Below, piece by piece: positions 16,632-25,095 of a stretch of DNA of 64,000 nucleotides; the first letter of the stretch is position 1, and the number at the start of each line of letters is the position of its first letter. The notes below the pieces were generated by a model. The model was not told the origin of the DNA. It saw only the letters and a list, made by a program, of their open reading frames with translations, and did no database searches. The position numbers were made by a program, and so were the translations under genes. The stretch comes from Leptospira sp. WS39.C2 (lineage in GTDB: Bacteria; Spirochaetota; Leptospiria; Leptospirales; Leptospiraceae): the NCBI RefSeq assembly GCF_040833965.1, contig NZ_CP162142.1, positions 620,001 to 684,000 on the forward strand, written 5' to 3'.

Positions 16632-18446
16632 ATGAGGTCTCTCAATGGTCTAAGTACTGTGTTTTCGATCCAGGGGCCACGGTCGATTTATGTCTATTCC
16701 CTTCTCATTGGGTTACTTTCGGGGTTTGGAGCCTATGGATTCAATTGGGCACTCACTTGGACTGAATCGTTTACCTTTGGCAATTTGATAGGGTATGACC
16801 CAGGGACACCTGCGGGTGACTTACACTTCCATTCAGTTGAAAATGTGGCTAAGCTATCCCCCCTATGGATTTTATTTTTACCAGCTTTAGGGGGATTACT
16901 CGTTGGCATCATCACTAGTTTTTTCTGTCCTGAAGCACAAGGTGGTGGAACCGATTCACTCATCCATGCCTTCCATTTCAATGAAGGGAAAATCAGCAAA
17001 AAAGTTCCATTTTATAAAGCAATTGCCACCATACTTACGTTAGGCTCCGGAGGGTCTGGAGGAAAAGAAGGACCAACAGCCCAAATTGGAGCTGGTTTTG
17101 GATCCAGTCTTGCAAATGTTTTAGGAGCTGGAGCAAGGGCACGGCGAACTTTAATGTTAGCGGGGACGGCAGGTGGTCTTGGTGCTATCTTTCGTGCGCC
17201 GCTCGGTGGTGCAATCACTGCAGTCGAGATGGTATACCAAGAAGATATTGAAAGTGATTCCCTTGTTCCATGTATTTTGTCTTCTGTAACTGCATACTTA
17301 ACTTATACTAGTATTGCGGGGAGTGGTTCTATATTTTCGGTAAAGGAATATAGTTTAAATGATTACCGCCATATTCCACTTTATATTCTACTAGGTTTAT
17401 TGTGTTATGTGGTTGGTTATTTTTTTGTAAAAGTTTACCATTGGATTCAAGATATATTTTCTAAATTACCCTTACCAAATTATTTAAAACCAGCATTTGG
17501 TGGACTCATTGTTGGCTGTATTGCCTTACTATTTCCAGAAGTATTAGGTTCTGGTTTTGGACTGATACAAAGAATGATCAATGGAGAAGTATTAACCTCA
17601 ACTAGTTTTGGATTCTCGGGACCGTTTTTTTTACTCGCAGTTGCGATCTTTAAAGTTTTTTCCACTTCACTCACTGTTGGTTCAGGGAGTTCTGGTGGTT
17701 TGCTTGGCCCTTCTTTTGCCATCGGTGGAATGTTAGGTGCCTTTGTGGGAACAATGGCTAATGTATTATTCCCTGAACTCAATATCATTGTATTTCCTTT
17801 TTTACTTGTTGGTATGGGATCCTTTTTTGCAGGAGTGGCAAGGGCTCCGATTGCAGGAATGGTTATGGTTTGTGATATGATAGGAAGTTATGCGTTATTA
17901 CCAGCACTTATGATCGTATCCATGATCGCTGTTGTATTATCACATAAAATCTCGATTTATAGAAACCAGATTAAAAATCGATTTTTATCACCTTCCCACC
18001 ATTGGGATATGAACCAAGATATCATGGATAGGATTCGGATCTTAGACCATTTCACTGAGTTTCGTAAATATGCAATGGTTTCCGAACATTTATCGTTAAC
18101 CCAATTACAAACCAATGCTCCTGGTATACAGGCTAGCGATTTTATACTCATCGGTTCAAACGAAGAATACAAAGGCATTGTTTCCCTTAGAAAAAATAGA
18201 ATCCTTCCAGAATATGAAGCAGAACTAAAAAATTTAATCACGTGCGGAGAAATTGTACAGGATGTGCCTACTGTGTGTCAAAAAGATACATTGGGGAAAG
18301 CATTACGCATTTTATTAGAATATGATGTCGACAAACTCGCTATTGTTGAAGAAAATAGATGTCTAGGATATTTACGGTATATTGATTTATTCAATGCTTA
18401 CCAAAACGAAGTCAAAAATAAAAACAAAAAATCAAAAGCAGTATGA
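16632..18446 (+). CDS. ClC family chloride channel/antiporter with CBS domains
   Basis: A 604-residue transporter. ClC selectivity-filter segments are present: GSGGSGGKEGPTAQIGAG (about 136-153) and the later GSGSSGGLLGPSFAIGG. The membrane part (about 20-440) is followed by a cytoplasmic pair of CBS-like domains (from about 475, last part LGKALRILLEYDVDKLAIVEE). The equivalent of the external gating glutamate is the E in GGKEGP. It moves chloride, possibly in exchange for protons. Its stop overlaps the start of the retropepsin-like gene by four bases, so it heads a four-gene unit with that gene, the inactive transglutaminase and the ATP-grasp protein. Confidence 0.9.
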   Translation: MRSLNGLSTVFSIQGPRSIYVYSLLIGLLSGFGAYGFNWALTWTESFTFGNLIGYDPGTPAGDLHFHSVENVAKLSPLWILFLPALGGLLVGIITSFFCPEAQGGGTDSLIHAFHFNEGKISKKVPFYKAIATILTLGSGGSGGKEGPTAQIGAGFGSSLANVLGAGARARRTLMLAGTAGGLGAIFRAPLGGAITAVEMVYQEDIESDSLVPCILSSVTAYLTYTSIAGSGSIFSVKEYSLNDYRHIPLYILLGLLCYVVGYFFVKVYHWIQDIFSKLPLPNYLKPAFGGLIVGCIALLFPEVLGSGFGLIQRMINGEVLTSTSFGFSGPFFLLAVAIFKVFSTSLTVGSGSSGGLLGPSFAIGGMLGAFVGTMANVLFPELNIIVFPFLLVGMGSFFAGVARAPIAGMVMVCDMIGSYALLPALMIVSMIAVVLSHKISIYRNQIKNRFLSPSHHWDMNQDIMDRIRILDHFTEFRKYAMVSEHLSLTQLQTNAPGIQASDFILIGSNEEYKGIVSLRKNRILPEYEAELKNLITCGEIVQDVPTVCQKDTLGKALRILLEYDVDKLAIVEENRCLGYLRYIDLFNAYQNEVKNKNKKSKAV

Positions 18447-19027
18447 GAAAATCATTAAATTCATTTCATAAGAACATTCTAAAATTCCTATCTAACATGT
18501 ATTTGATTTGTTTCTATTTTGTTATATTGTTCATATTTGCAAATTGTTTCGGATCTGGACAAGTAGTTGAAAAAAAGCCAGACCAACATGTCAAACCCAT
18601 CATCATTCCTCCTCAATATCTAAAACCAATCGTTGGACGAGTAGAATGGGTTGAGTTCCCTAATTGGAAACTAAAATTACGGGCCAGGATTGATACTGGT
18701 GCCTTGTCTTGTTCGATCAATGCTGTGAATATCGAACGAGTTGTTGAAAATGGAGAAACATATATCTTATTTGATACTTTTGTAAATGAAAAACCTGTTC
18801 GTTTGAAAAGTAAATTTGTGAAAGAAGCAAAAGTAACTAGTACATCTGGTGTTTCAGAAAAAAGAATAATGATCCGTGAATTGATCAAAGTAGGTAAATA
18901 TAAAGAAGAAACTATGATCAATTTAAATGATAGAAATAATCTAAACTATCCTATATTGATTGGAAGGAATTTTTTGCGCGGGAAATTTTTAGTGGATGTG
19001 TCATTGTCACACCAATTAGGGGATTAA
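18443..19027 (+). CDS. retropepsin-like aspartic protease (PF05618/RimB type), exported
   Basis: A 194-residue protein with a hydrophobic anchor or signal (about 17-37) ending near FANCFG, a possible lipobox. The mature part is the retropepsin-like domain often annotated ATP-dependent zinc protease. It starts VGRVEWVEFP, has the catalytic ARIDTGALSCSIN (Asp in D-T-G-A), and ends YPILIGRNFLRGKFLVDVS. This family is known to occur beside ATP-grasp ligases and inactive transglutaminase membrane proteins, as it does here. The domain is probably outside the cytoplasmic membrane. The start overlaps the ClC gene stop (ATGA), and the next gene starts one base after its stop. Confidence 0.85.
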   Translation: MRKSLNSFHKNILKFLSNMYLICFYFVILFIFANCFGSGQVVEKKPDQHVKPIIIPPQYLKPIVGRVEWVEFPNWKLKLRARIDTGALSCSINAVNIERVVENGETYILFDTFVNEKPVRLKSKFVKEAKVTSTSGVSEKRIMIRELIKVGKYKEETMINLNDRNNLNYPILIGRNFLRGKFLVDVSLSHQLGD

Positions 19028-19028
19028 T

Positions 19029-20615
19029 TTGGATCGAAAAACTTACATAACTGTTGTTATACTTATTATCCTTCCAATAATTTCTATTTTATACAAGCTA
19101 AACGTTGCTGAGTTATCACTTTTGCCTGTAGCAGTGGACGATACAGTCAATTTGCAAGTAGTCATTTCTCCTAAAGAAAATGTGGCAATCTCAGAAGTTT
19201 CATTCCCAATTCCTAAACAATTTGTCCAAGCCAAAGTATTAAAAGCAAATATCAAAACAGAAGATTTTGATTACCGTGTGATCAAAAAACAGTATGGGCA
19301 TTTGGGGATATGGGAAGGAGAAGATTGGAATTCTGCGATTGGTTATTATGCAAAAATCAAAATGTTGCCTTACGAAAATCAGGATCCAGAACCTGAAATT
19401 CCTTTACCCTCAAAAAAACAATTGGTTAAGGAACCTTATTATCTTTCTCTCAAACAATTTTCTTCTGAAGAGTTAACTCTTGCTAAAAACTTATACGAAC
19501 AAATTCATCCGTATGACAAAGATAATGTTTCATCTGCCAAACAAATTTATTATTTTATCTCTGAAGAAATCATCAATACGTATAAAGATATAACTCTTTC
19601 CGATACAATTCGGCTGAATAGCGGAAATGCATATTCGCAGGCTTTACTCTTTTCTTTACTCTGTAGGATGCGTGGGATCCAGGCACGAACAGTAGCTGGA
19701 TTTGATTTAAACAAACAATCCGAAAAAGATAACAAAAATAAAATCACATTTTGGAATGAAATTCGTTTTCATGGCAAATGGTATTTTGTTTCCACTTATA
19801 AAAGTATTTTTGCAAGTTCTGTCACAGGGTATCTTCCTTTATGGAAATCTGTAGAAGAAAAACGTAGTTTAGGGGAAGACCCAGCAACTTTTCGTTATAC
19901 GGCATATATCACAAAGTCCAATGTGAATCGATATAATTTTAAAGAATACAGTGAAGAGATTGCTTCAAGTAATAGTTTTTTACGTTATTATTCTCTTTAT
20001 AGTTTGCCAACTCCCTTACAAAATTTGTTTCGTCTCGTAATTTTGATTCCGATTGGAGCTCTTGTGTTATCGGTTGCTAGGAATATGATAGGGATTCCAA
20101 CGTTTGGAATTTTTACACCCATTTTACTTGCTATGTTTTTTTATGAAACAAACCTCTGGTTTGGAATTGGATTTTTTCTTTTGATGATAGTCCTTGGATT
20201 TTTTGAAAGGTATGCTTTGGATAAGTTTTACTTACTAGCGGTGCCAAGACTTTCCATTTTACTCACAATAACAGTTCTTACCCTTATTTTGTTTTCGATT
20301 ATCAATGAAGAAATTTCTATCTTTAACCAAATGAGTGTGACATTGTTCCCCATAGTGATCACAACTATTTTTGTCGAACGGTTTTCAATTATGATCATTG
20401 AGGAAGGTGTCATACACACAATGGTCACCTTACTTGGAACACTTATTATCGCCTTAATCAGTTATATGATATTTTTCTTTGGGTCATTGCAGATTTTATT
20501 TTTCACCCATCCAGAGTTACTTCTCATTGTGATTGCGATTCAAATTTTACTCGGTTTGTACAAAGGTTACCGAGTTTCGGAACTTTTTCGATTTAAGGAA
20601 ATTTTTAAATCGTGA
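19029..20615 (+). CDS. inactive transglutaminase fused to membrane helices
   Basis: A 528-residue protein starting at TTG 19029, with AGGGGA a few bases upstream. One N-terminal membrane helix is followed by a periplasmic domain containing a transglutaminase-like fold at about 160-280. The nucleophile region reads SGNAYSQALLFSLLCRMRGI and the His region TFWNEIRFHGKWYFVS, so the catalytic cysteine and histidine are not in their usual places. The C-terminal half (about 330-520) has about six to seven membrane helices. This matches the UUP1/7TM transglutaminase family, which pairs with the flanking genes. It probably binds a peptide or glycan substrate rather than cutting it; that is inference. 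Confidence 0.85.
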   Translation: MDRKTYITVVILIILPIISILYKLNVAELSLLPVAVDDTVNLQVVISPKENVAISEVSFPIPKQFVQAKVLKANIKTEDFDYRVIKKQYGHLGIWEGEDWNSAIGYYAKIKMLPYENQDPEPEIPLPSKKQLVKEPYYLSLKQFSSEELTLAKNLYEQIHPYDKDNVSSAKQIYYFISEEIINTYKDITLSDTIRLNSGNAYSQALLFSLLCRMRGIQARTVAGFDLNKQSEKDNKNKITFWNEIRFHGKWYFVSTYKSIFASSVTGYLPLWKSVEEKRSLGEDPATFRYTAYITKSNVNRYNFKEYSEEIASSNSFLRYYSLYSLPTPLQNLFRLVILIPIGALVLSVARNMIGIPTFGIFTPILLAMFFYETNLWFGIGFFLLMIVLGFFERYALDKFYLLAVPRLSILLTITVLTLILFSIINEEISIFNQMSVTLFPIVITTIFVERFSIMIIEEGVIHTMVTLLGTLIIALISYMIFFFGSLQILFFTHPELLLIVIAIQILLGLYKGYRVSELFRFKEIFKS

Positions 20616-21571
20616 TTTCTATCTTCCAAAAATTCGAATCGGAAGGAATCCTCGGGATCAATCGGAGGATTGGTGAATTTATTTTACCAAACAATCCAAG
20701 AGAACATTACCCTCTTGTTGATGACAAATGGAAAACTGCAGAACTCACACGCCAATTCCATGTTCCAATGCCTAAACATTATGGAGTGGTTGATACCTTT
20801 GGTGGGATTCAAAAAACAAAAAACTTAGTCAAAGATCACCCTGGATTTGTTGTGAAACCTGCTAATGGTGGAATGGGTAATGGAATATTAGTCATCAACA
20901 AAACAGAAGTATTAGAAAATGGGAATGTACTGTTTCATAAATCTGATGGAAGGGTTTTGTTAGAAAAAGAAATCAACCATCATATATCAGGGATTTTATC
21001 TGGTTTGTATTCTCTTGATGGAAACTCAGACACGTGTATTTTACAAGAACGATTGGAATGCCATCCATTTTTCCAAGAAATTTCTTTCAGAGGTATCCCT
21101 GATATTCGTGTGATTGTTTATTTGGGTTATCCTGTGATGGCAATGTTACGATTGCCAACAAAAGAATCAGGTGGTCGGGCAAACTTACACCAAGGAGCTT
21201 TGGGTGTTGGTGTCAATTTATTAGATGGAATGTTAACACATTCTGTTTGTAATGACAAACTGATATATGTCCATCCTGATACAAAACAGACGTTAAGCGG
21301 CCGAGTCATCCCACATTGGTTATCCATTCTTGAAATGTCTTCTAGGTGTTATGATATGTCAGGACTTGGATATTTAGGTGTGGATATTGTTTTAGATGAA
21401 AGAAGAGGTCCTTTGTTATTAGAAATGAATGCAAGGCCTGGGCTTGGAATTCAAATTGCTAACCGAATGGGTCTTGTCAAACGATTGAAACTTGCTGAGA
21501 GAATTGTAAATTCGGCAGATGGTCCAAAGGACAGAGTCCACCGAATCTTAGAAGAATTAAAGAGAAATTAA
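20612..21571 (+). CDS. alpha-L-glutamate ligase-like ATP-grasp protein
   Basis: A 319-residue cytoplasmic enzyme of the RimK-related ATP-grasp group. It starts at GTG 20612, overlapping the previous stop (GTGA). Visible motifs are GFVVKPANGGMGNGILV (ATP-binding loop), DIRVIVYLGYPVMAMLR, GRANLHQGALGVGV, and the metal-binding end GVDIVLD...LLLEMNARPGLGIQIAN. ATP-grasp ligases of this type join an amino acid to a carboxylate through an acyl-phosphate. With a retropepsin, an inactive transglutaminase and a channel in the same operon it is likely to make or modify a peptide-like product; substrates are unknown. Confidence 0.88.
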   Translation: MISIFQKFESEGILGINRRIGEFILPNNPREHYPLVDDKWKTAELTRQFHVPMPKHYGVVDTFGGIQKTKNLVKDHPGFVVKPANGGMGNGILVINKTEVLENGNVLFHKSDGRVLLEKEINHHISGILSGLYSLDGNSDTCILQERLECHPFFQEISFRGIPDIRVIVYLGYPVMAMLRLPTKESGGRANLHQGALGVGVNLLDGMLTHSVCNDKLIYVHPDTKQTLSGRVIPHWLSILEMSSRCYDMSGLGYLGVDIVLDERRGPLLLEMNARPGLGIQIANRMGLVKRLKLAERIVNSADGPKDRVHRILEELKRN

Positions 21572-22080
21572 GCGGTTTGTTTTTCTGTTTGGAAAACGGT
21601 ACGATTCAGAAATGCCATTGCTCCGAACAAAATTCCAGAATAAACGAAATCACCTAGAATTGAGTTTTGGAAAAAAGGAACTGCCATCACAAAACATTGT
21701 GTAAGGCCAGAAAGGTCCAAAGTATACATTCCACTGGTTGCCCAAACAGCTAAGTTTGTCACAATAAAGAATAAAACAGAACCAATCGCAGTGTAACCAA
21801 AGGATTTGGAAACGGATGTTCCAATTTGTTTTCCAAATAAAACGGATAGAGCCATAAATCCATACACAACAGGCATAAGATCATGGAATCCAATGACTAG
21901 GTCGGAGAAAAACATCGCAAGGATTGGGACCACTAGGGCTAATTTTCTGTCTGTTAAATACGCACCGGAAAAAAGCGAAACTGCCAAAACTGGCGTAAAA
22001 TTAGGTGGGTGCGGTAAAACACGACTAAGGACAGTAGCAATCACCATCAATATGGCAACAGAAACACGAGATTGGAACAT
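21568..22080 (-). CDS. DUF6580-type integral membrane protein
   Basis: About 170 residues from ATG 22080. The frame stays open upstream to 22161, but that part crosses a run of nine G bases and is low quality, so the shorter start is preferred. Five or six membrane helices are visible, with the family segment LPHPPNFTPVLAVSLFSGAYL and ending GDFVYSGILFGAMAFL. The overall look is that of DUF6580 proteins, which resemble the substrate-binding S components of ECF vitamin transporters; that link is inference. The stop overlaps the ATP-grasp gene stop by four bases, so the two genes converge. Confidence 0.75.
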   Translation of the reverse strand: MFQSRVSVAILMVIATVLSRVLPHPPNFTPVLAVSLFSGAYLTDRKLALVVPILAMFFSDLVIGFHDLMPVVYGFMALSVLFGKQIGTSVSKSFGYTAIGSVLFFIVTNLAVWATSGMYTLDLSGLTQCFVMAVPFFQNSILGDFVYSGILFGAMAFLNRTVFQTEKQTA

Positions 22081-22097
22081 AGGGATAGACTCGTAAA

Positions 22098-22106
22098 GGG
22101 GGGGGG
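22098..22106. repeat. homopolymer run of nine G
   Basis: Nine consecutive G between the divergent DUF6580 and mazG genes. It lies just ahead of the DUF6580 start codon on the minus strand, where it would be nine C in the leader. Together with the eight C at 22169-22176 it is one of two long homopolymers within 80 bases. Such runs are prone to slippage. Confidence 0.85.
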
Positions 22107-22140
22107 CTTTCGCAAGATAAAATTTGCGTTTGCTTCCGGG

Positions 22141-23007
22141 GTGGATCGGGAAAAAATACAAAGAGTGACCCCCCCCAATTTTGATTCACCAATCCAAAAT
22201 TTACTCCAACTCACAAGTGATTTACGTAGCCCCGATGGTTGCCCGTGGGACAAAGAACAAACCCATTTATCTGTCATCCCCCATCTTTTGGAAGAAACCT
22301 ATGAAGTGGTGGATACGATTGAAAGAGGGGACGACAACCACCTTAGAGAAGAACTTGGAGACTTACTTTTCCAAATCACCTTCCATAGCCAACTCGCCAA
22401 GGAACGAGGGGCATTCACCTTTGAAGACGTGGCAAACGATGTGTTCCAAAAATTGGTCTACCGTCACCCTCATGTGTATGGAACCAAAACTGGAATTGGT
22501 TCAGGTGAAGAAGTTCTAACCCAATGGGACCAATTGAAACAAAAGGAAAAAGAGAAAAAAGGAAATCAGGATTCTGACACAAGTATTCTAGCGGGGATTC
22601 CAAAAGCACTTCCTGCCATCCAACGTTCTGAAAAAATCCAATCGAAAGTCACAAAACAAGGGTTTGATTGGCCAACGGTTTCTGGTGTGTTTCAAAAATT
22701 CCAAGAGGAAATTTTGGAATTGGATACAGAACTCCAAAAACAAGGCTCACTTACATCCAAAAAATTAAAATATGATGATCGCATTGAAGATGAGTTAGGT
22801 GATTTATTCTTTTTACTTGTGAATTTAGCAAGAAAACTTTCGATTGATCCAGAAACTTGCCTACGTCGTGCCAATGAAAAATTTGAAACTCGGTTTCGTA
22901 TCGTAGAAGAACTTGTGGAACAAACGGGAAAAACCTTAAAAGAATATCCACTAGAGGAACTTGATCGTTTTTGGGACCAAGCTAAATTGCAATTGAAAAA
23001 AATATGA
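22141..23007 (+). CDS. mazG: MazG nucleoside triphosphate pyrophosphohydrolase
   Basis: A two-domain MazG of about 288 residues. The first domain starts LLQLTSDLRSPDGCPWDKEQ and holds the metal site LLEETYEVVDTIE...HLREELGDLLFQI. The second repeats it: KFQEEILELDTEL...RIEDELGDLFFLLVNLARK. The enzyme hydrolyses NTPs to NMP and pyrophosphate, and can lower ppGpp or remove damaged nucleotides. The start is uncertain: GTG 22141 and GTG 22165 are both possible without a good ribosome binding site, and TTG 22072 would cross the G run. Every in-frame start lies before the run of eight C at 22169-22176, so slippage there would break the gene. The stop overlaps the next start by four bases. Confidence 0.88.
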   Translation: MDREKIQRVTPPNFDSPIQNLLQLTSDLRSPDGCPWDKEQTHLSVIPHLLEETYEVVDTIERGDDNHLREELGDLLFQITFHSQLAKERGAFTFEDVANDVFQKLVYRHPHVYGTKTGIGSGEEVLTQWDQLKQKEKEKKGNQDSDTSILAGIPKALPAIQRSEKIQSKVTKQGFDWPTVSGVFQKFQEEILELDTELQKQGSLTSKKLKYDDRIEDELGDLFFLLVNLARKLSIDPETCLRRANEKFETRFRIVEELVEQTGKTLKEYPLEELDRFWDQAKLQLKKI

Positions 23008-23396
23008 ATCCGATTGATCTAAACGATTTACCGACTTTAAGAGAATTTTCGATCATCGCCTATAAGTGGTTACTTGAGAATTATCCAAATGCAGACAACC
23101 AAGAAAAATTTGATCCAAGTTATGAACTTGTTTTCCCAATTCGTTGGAAAACCAAAATTGAAGTTGAGGTCTTTGAATGGGTAGTCTCTGATATGGGCTC
23201 CATTACACTCAGGTTAGGTGGGATAGAAGGCAACCGTCGTAACCCAGCACCCATCTTTTATTTGAGCCTTTTGAAAAAAGAAGGAGTTGGGTTCCAATGG
23301 GCCGATCCAGAAGGGAATTCTGTATCTTTCCCTGATCCTATTATTTTGAAAGATGTAAAAACTCGAGTGCAATTGTATTTGGATTCGGTATCGTAA
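23004..23396 (+). CDS. conserved small cytoplasmic protein, unknown
   Basis: A 130-residue soluble protein without signal or membrane segment. Its ATG overlaps the mazG stop (ATGA), so translation is coupled to mazG. It is mixed alpha/beta, with segments such as RWKTKIEVEVFEWVVSDMGS and FYLSLLKKEGVGFQWADPEG. I recognise no family. Association with mazG could hint at nucleotide housekeeping, but nothing in the sequence shows it. Confidence 0.65.
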   Translation: MNPIDLNDLPTLREFSIIAYKWLLENYPNADNQEKFDPSYELVFPIRWKTKIEVEVFEWVVSDMGSITLRLGGIEGNRRNPAPIFYLSLLKKEGVGFQWADPEGNSVSFPDPIILKDVKTRVQLYLDSVS

Positions 23397-23422
23397 ATCT
23401 ATAAAATCAAGAGTAGTTAGTT

Positions 23423-23866
23423 ATGTTAAAATACCATATAAAAAAATTGATAATTATCTTTTTGATTATAATGCAATCAGACATTCCTAGTGATATTTAC
23501 GCATCGATTAGTAAAAAAGAATGTGATGTTTTTCACAAAGGTATTTTCTCTTATAGTGTCGAAATGGGTGAATTGATTATTGTGAGAAATGAATTGGAAG
23601 AGGTGAGTTATCGAGTGTATCCTGATAAATTCATCAAGTCGTCTGTTAAGTGGATTTCTTCTTGTGTTGCTGAATATAAAGTATTGGAAGTTAAAGACGA
23701 ATTTTTTAATGCAGATTACGTGAAAAAGATATATAGTTCAAAAAGTTACCTACATATTACGGAAGTTTTCACTGATGGTTACTCTTATAAATTATCTGAT
23801 AGTAAATTACCAGAAGTGTATTATGGGAAGGCTAAATTTTACAAGAAACCTCTTGGGACTCAATGA
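23423..23866 (+). CDS. exported small protein, unknown
   Basis: A 147-residue protein with a signal-like N-terminus (residues 6-17 hydrophobic, then DIPSDIYAS). No lipobox is seen. The mature part is beta-rich with two cysteines (KKECDVFH and WISSCVAEYK) that could form a disulfide. It is more AT-rich than mazG. A weak hairpin with a T-run follows the stop. Function is not recognisable. Confidence 0.6.
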   Translation: MLKYHIKKLIIIFLIIMQSDIPSDIYASISKKECDVFHKGIFSYSVEMGELIIVRNELEEVSYRVYPDKFIKSSVKWISSCVAEYKVLEVKDEFFNADYVKKIYSSKSYLHITEVFTDGYSYKLSDSKLPEVYYGKAKFYKKPLGTQ

Positions 23867-23889
23867 AAATCTATTAGGAGTTTGAAGTT

Positions 23890-23920
23890 CACAGCCTACA
23901 ACGTAAGCTGTGATGTTTTT
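23890..23920 (+). terminator. weak rho-independent terminator
   Basis: CACAGC (23890-23895) pairs with GCTGTG (23907-23912) across an 11-base loop, followed by ATGTTTTT. The stem is short. It sits between the exported protein gene and the convergent lpxD end. Confidence 0.4.
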
Positions 23921-23943
23921 ACTGGGAAGAATTGGACAAAGTT

Positions 23944-25002
23944 TTAAGATTCTTTTACGTCCATTCCCACTTTTTTCTCAATGTTTTCAATGCGTTTTAG
24001 CCATTTATTTAAGTTTACGATGTTTTTGATGTTCACTCGATACTTTTGGAATTCAGGAAAAGTGAGACCTAAGTCCCAACCCACATAAACATCTTTTGTT
24101 TTTGGTGAAGTTCGTAAACTTGATCCTCCAGCAATGATCGTTCCATCAACCAGTGTTAAGTGGTCACTGATAGCACAAGCTCCACCGATGATCACATGAT
24201 TTCCAAGAGTCACACTCCCTGCAAGACCGGATTGGCCAGCAATGATCACATGATCTCCCACCTTACAGTTGTGAGCAATGTGAACCATATTGTCAAACTT
24301 ACATCCATTGCCAATGGTAGTGTCAGTCAATGCACCACGGTCAATCGTACAGTTACTTCCTACTTCTACATCGTCACCAATCACAACACGGCCAACTTGT
24401 GGAATTTTGTTATGTTTTCCTTCAGCAAAAACAAAACCAAATCCATCACCACCAAATGAGGAATTTCCAAACACGATGAATCGTTTTCCAATGATGGTAT
24501 CATCAAAGAAAACACAGTTTTTTCCAATACGAGCACCATCACCAATTTGGACACGGTCACCGATTTTTACTCCATCTTCTATGATGCAATCATTTCCAAT
24601 GACACTGTCTTTTCCAATGGTTACAAAATGTCCGATATCAGTGTTGGAACCAATTTTCGCACTTGAGTCAATGGCAACTTGTGCACTTCGTTTGCCTGAA
24701 GGTTGTTTTTCAGGGAAAAAAACACGGATGATTTTGGCAGTGGCAAGTTCCACTTTCGGAACGATCACGATGGCTCTGTCAGCCAGTGCTTCTGCTGTTT
24801 CAGAAGAGACCACAAGTAAAGATGCTTTGCAAGCTTTTGCTTCGTTGACAAAGGTTTTGGAAGCAACAAAGGATATGTCTGATGGGCCAGCAAGAGTAAG
24901 AGAAGTAAGACCAGTAAAGTTTACGTTAGAAAGAGTTTCGGAATTTTGAAATTTTGCTTCTGGAAGAAGTGTTTGGAGTGTAGTTAGATTGATTTGATTC
25001 AT
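23944..25002 (-). CDS. lpxD: UDP-3-O-acylglucosamine N-acyltransferase LpxD
   Basis: A 352-residue acyltransferase of lipid A synthesis that adds the N-linked acyl chain to UDP-3-O-acyl-glucosamine, using acyl-ACP. The N-terminal substrate domain (about 1-100) is followed by a left-handed beta helix of hexapeptide repeats (IGSNTDIGHFVTIGKDSVIG and similar, about 105-300). The catalytic histidine lies in DNMVHIAHNC. GGDGFGF is the typical LpxD loop. A short helical C-terminus (KYRVNIKNIVNLNKWLKRIE) completes the usual trimer-forming layout. The start codon is embedded in a 16-bp hairpin. No other lipid A genes flank it. Confidence 0.93.
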   Translation of the reverse strand: MNQINLTTLQTLLPEAKFQNSETLSNVNFTGLTSLTLAGPSDISFVASKTFVNEAKACKASLLVVSSETAEALADRAIVIVPKVELATAKIIRVFFPEKQPSGKRSAQVAIDSSAKIGSNTDIGHFVTIGKDSVIGNDCIIEDGVKIGDRVQIGDGARIGKNCVFFDDTIIGKRFIVFGNSSFGGDGFGFVFAEGKHNKIPQVGRVVIGDDVEVGSNCTIDRGALTDTTIGNGCKFDNMVHIAHNCKVGDHVIIAGQSGLAGSVTLGNHVIIGGACAISDHLTLVDGTIIAGGSSLRTSPKTKDVYVGWDLGLTFPEFQKYRVNIKNIVNLNKWLKRIENIEKKVGMDVKES

Positions 25003-25044
25003 CTCCGATTCCTTATCAATGGATTTAAGACAAGGAATCAGAGA
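25002..25044 (-). promoter_or_regulatory. leader hairpin covering the lpxD start site
   Basis: On the lpxD mRNA strand the arm TCTCTGATTCCTTGTC (25044-25029) pairs along all 16 positions with GATAAGGAATCGGAGA (25017-25002), counting two G-U pairs, around an 11-base loop. The second arm holds the Shine-Dalgarno-like GGAG, and its last base is the A of the ATG. Folding would hide the ribosome binding site. There is no T-run, so it is not a terminator. It could be a temperature- or protein-responsive switch. Confidence 0.65.
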
Positions 25045-25095
25045 GGTAAAAGTTTGGCTAACACTATTAGCTAGTCTTAACCAACAAAGTTGAGA

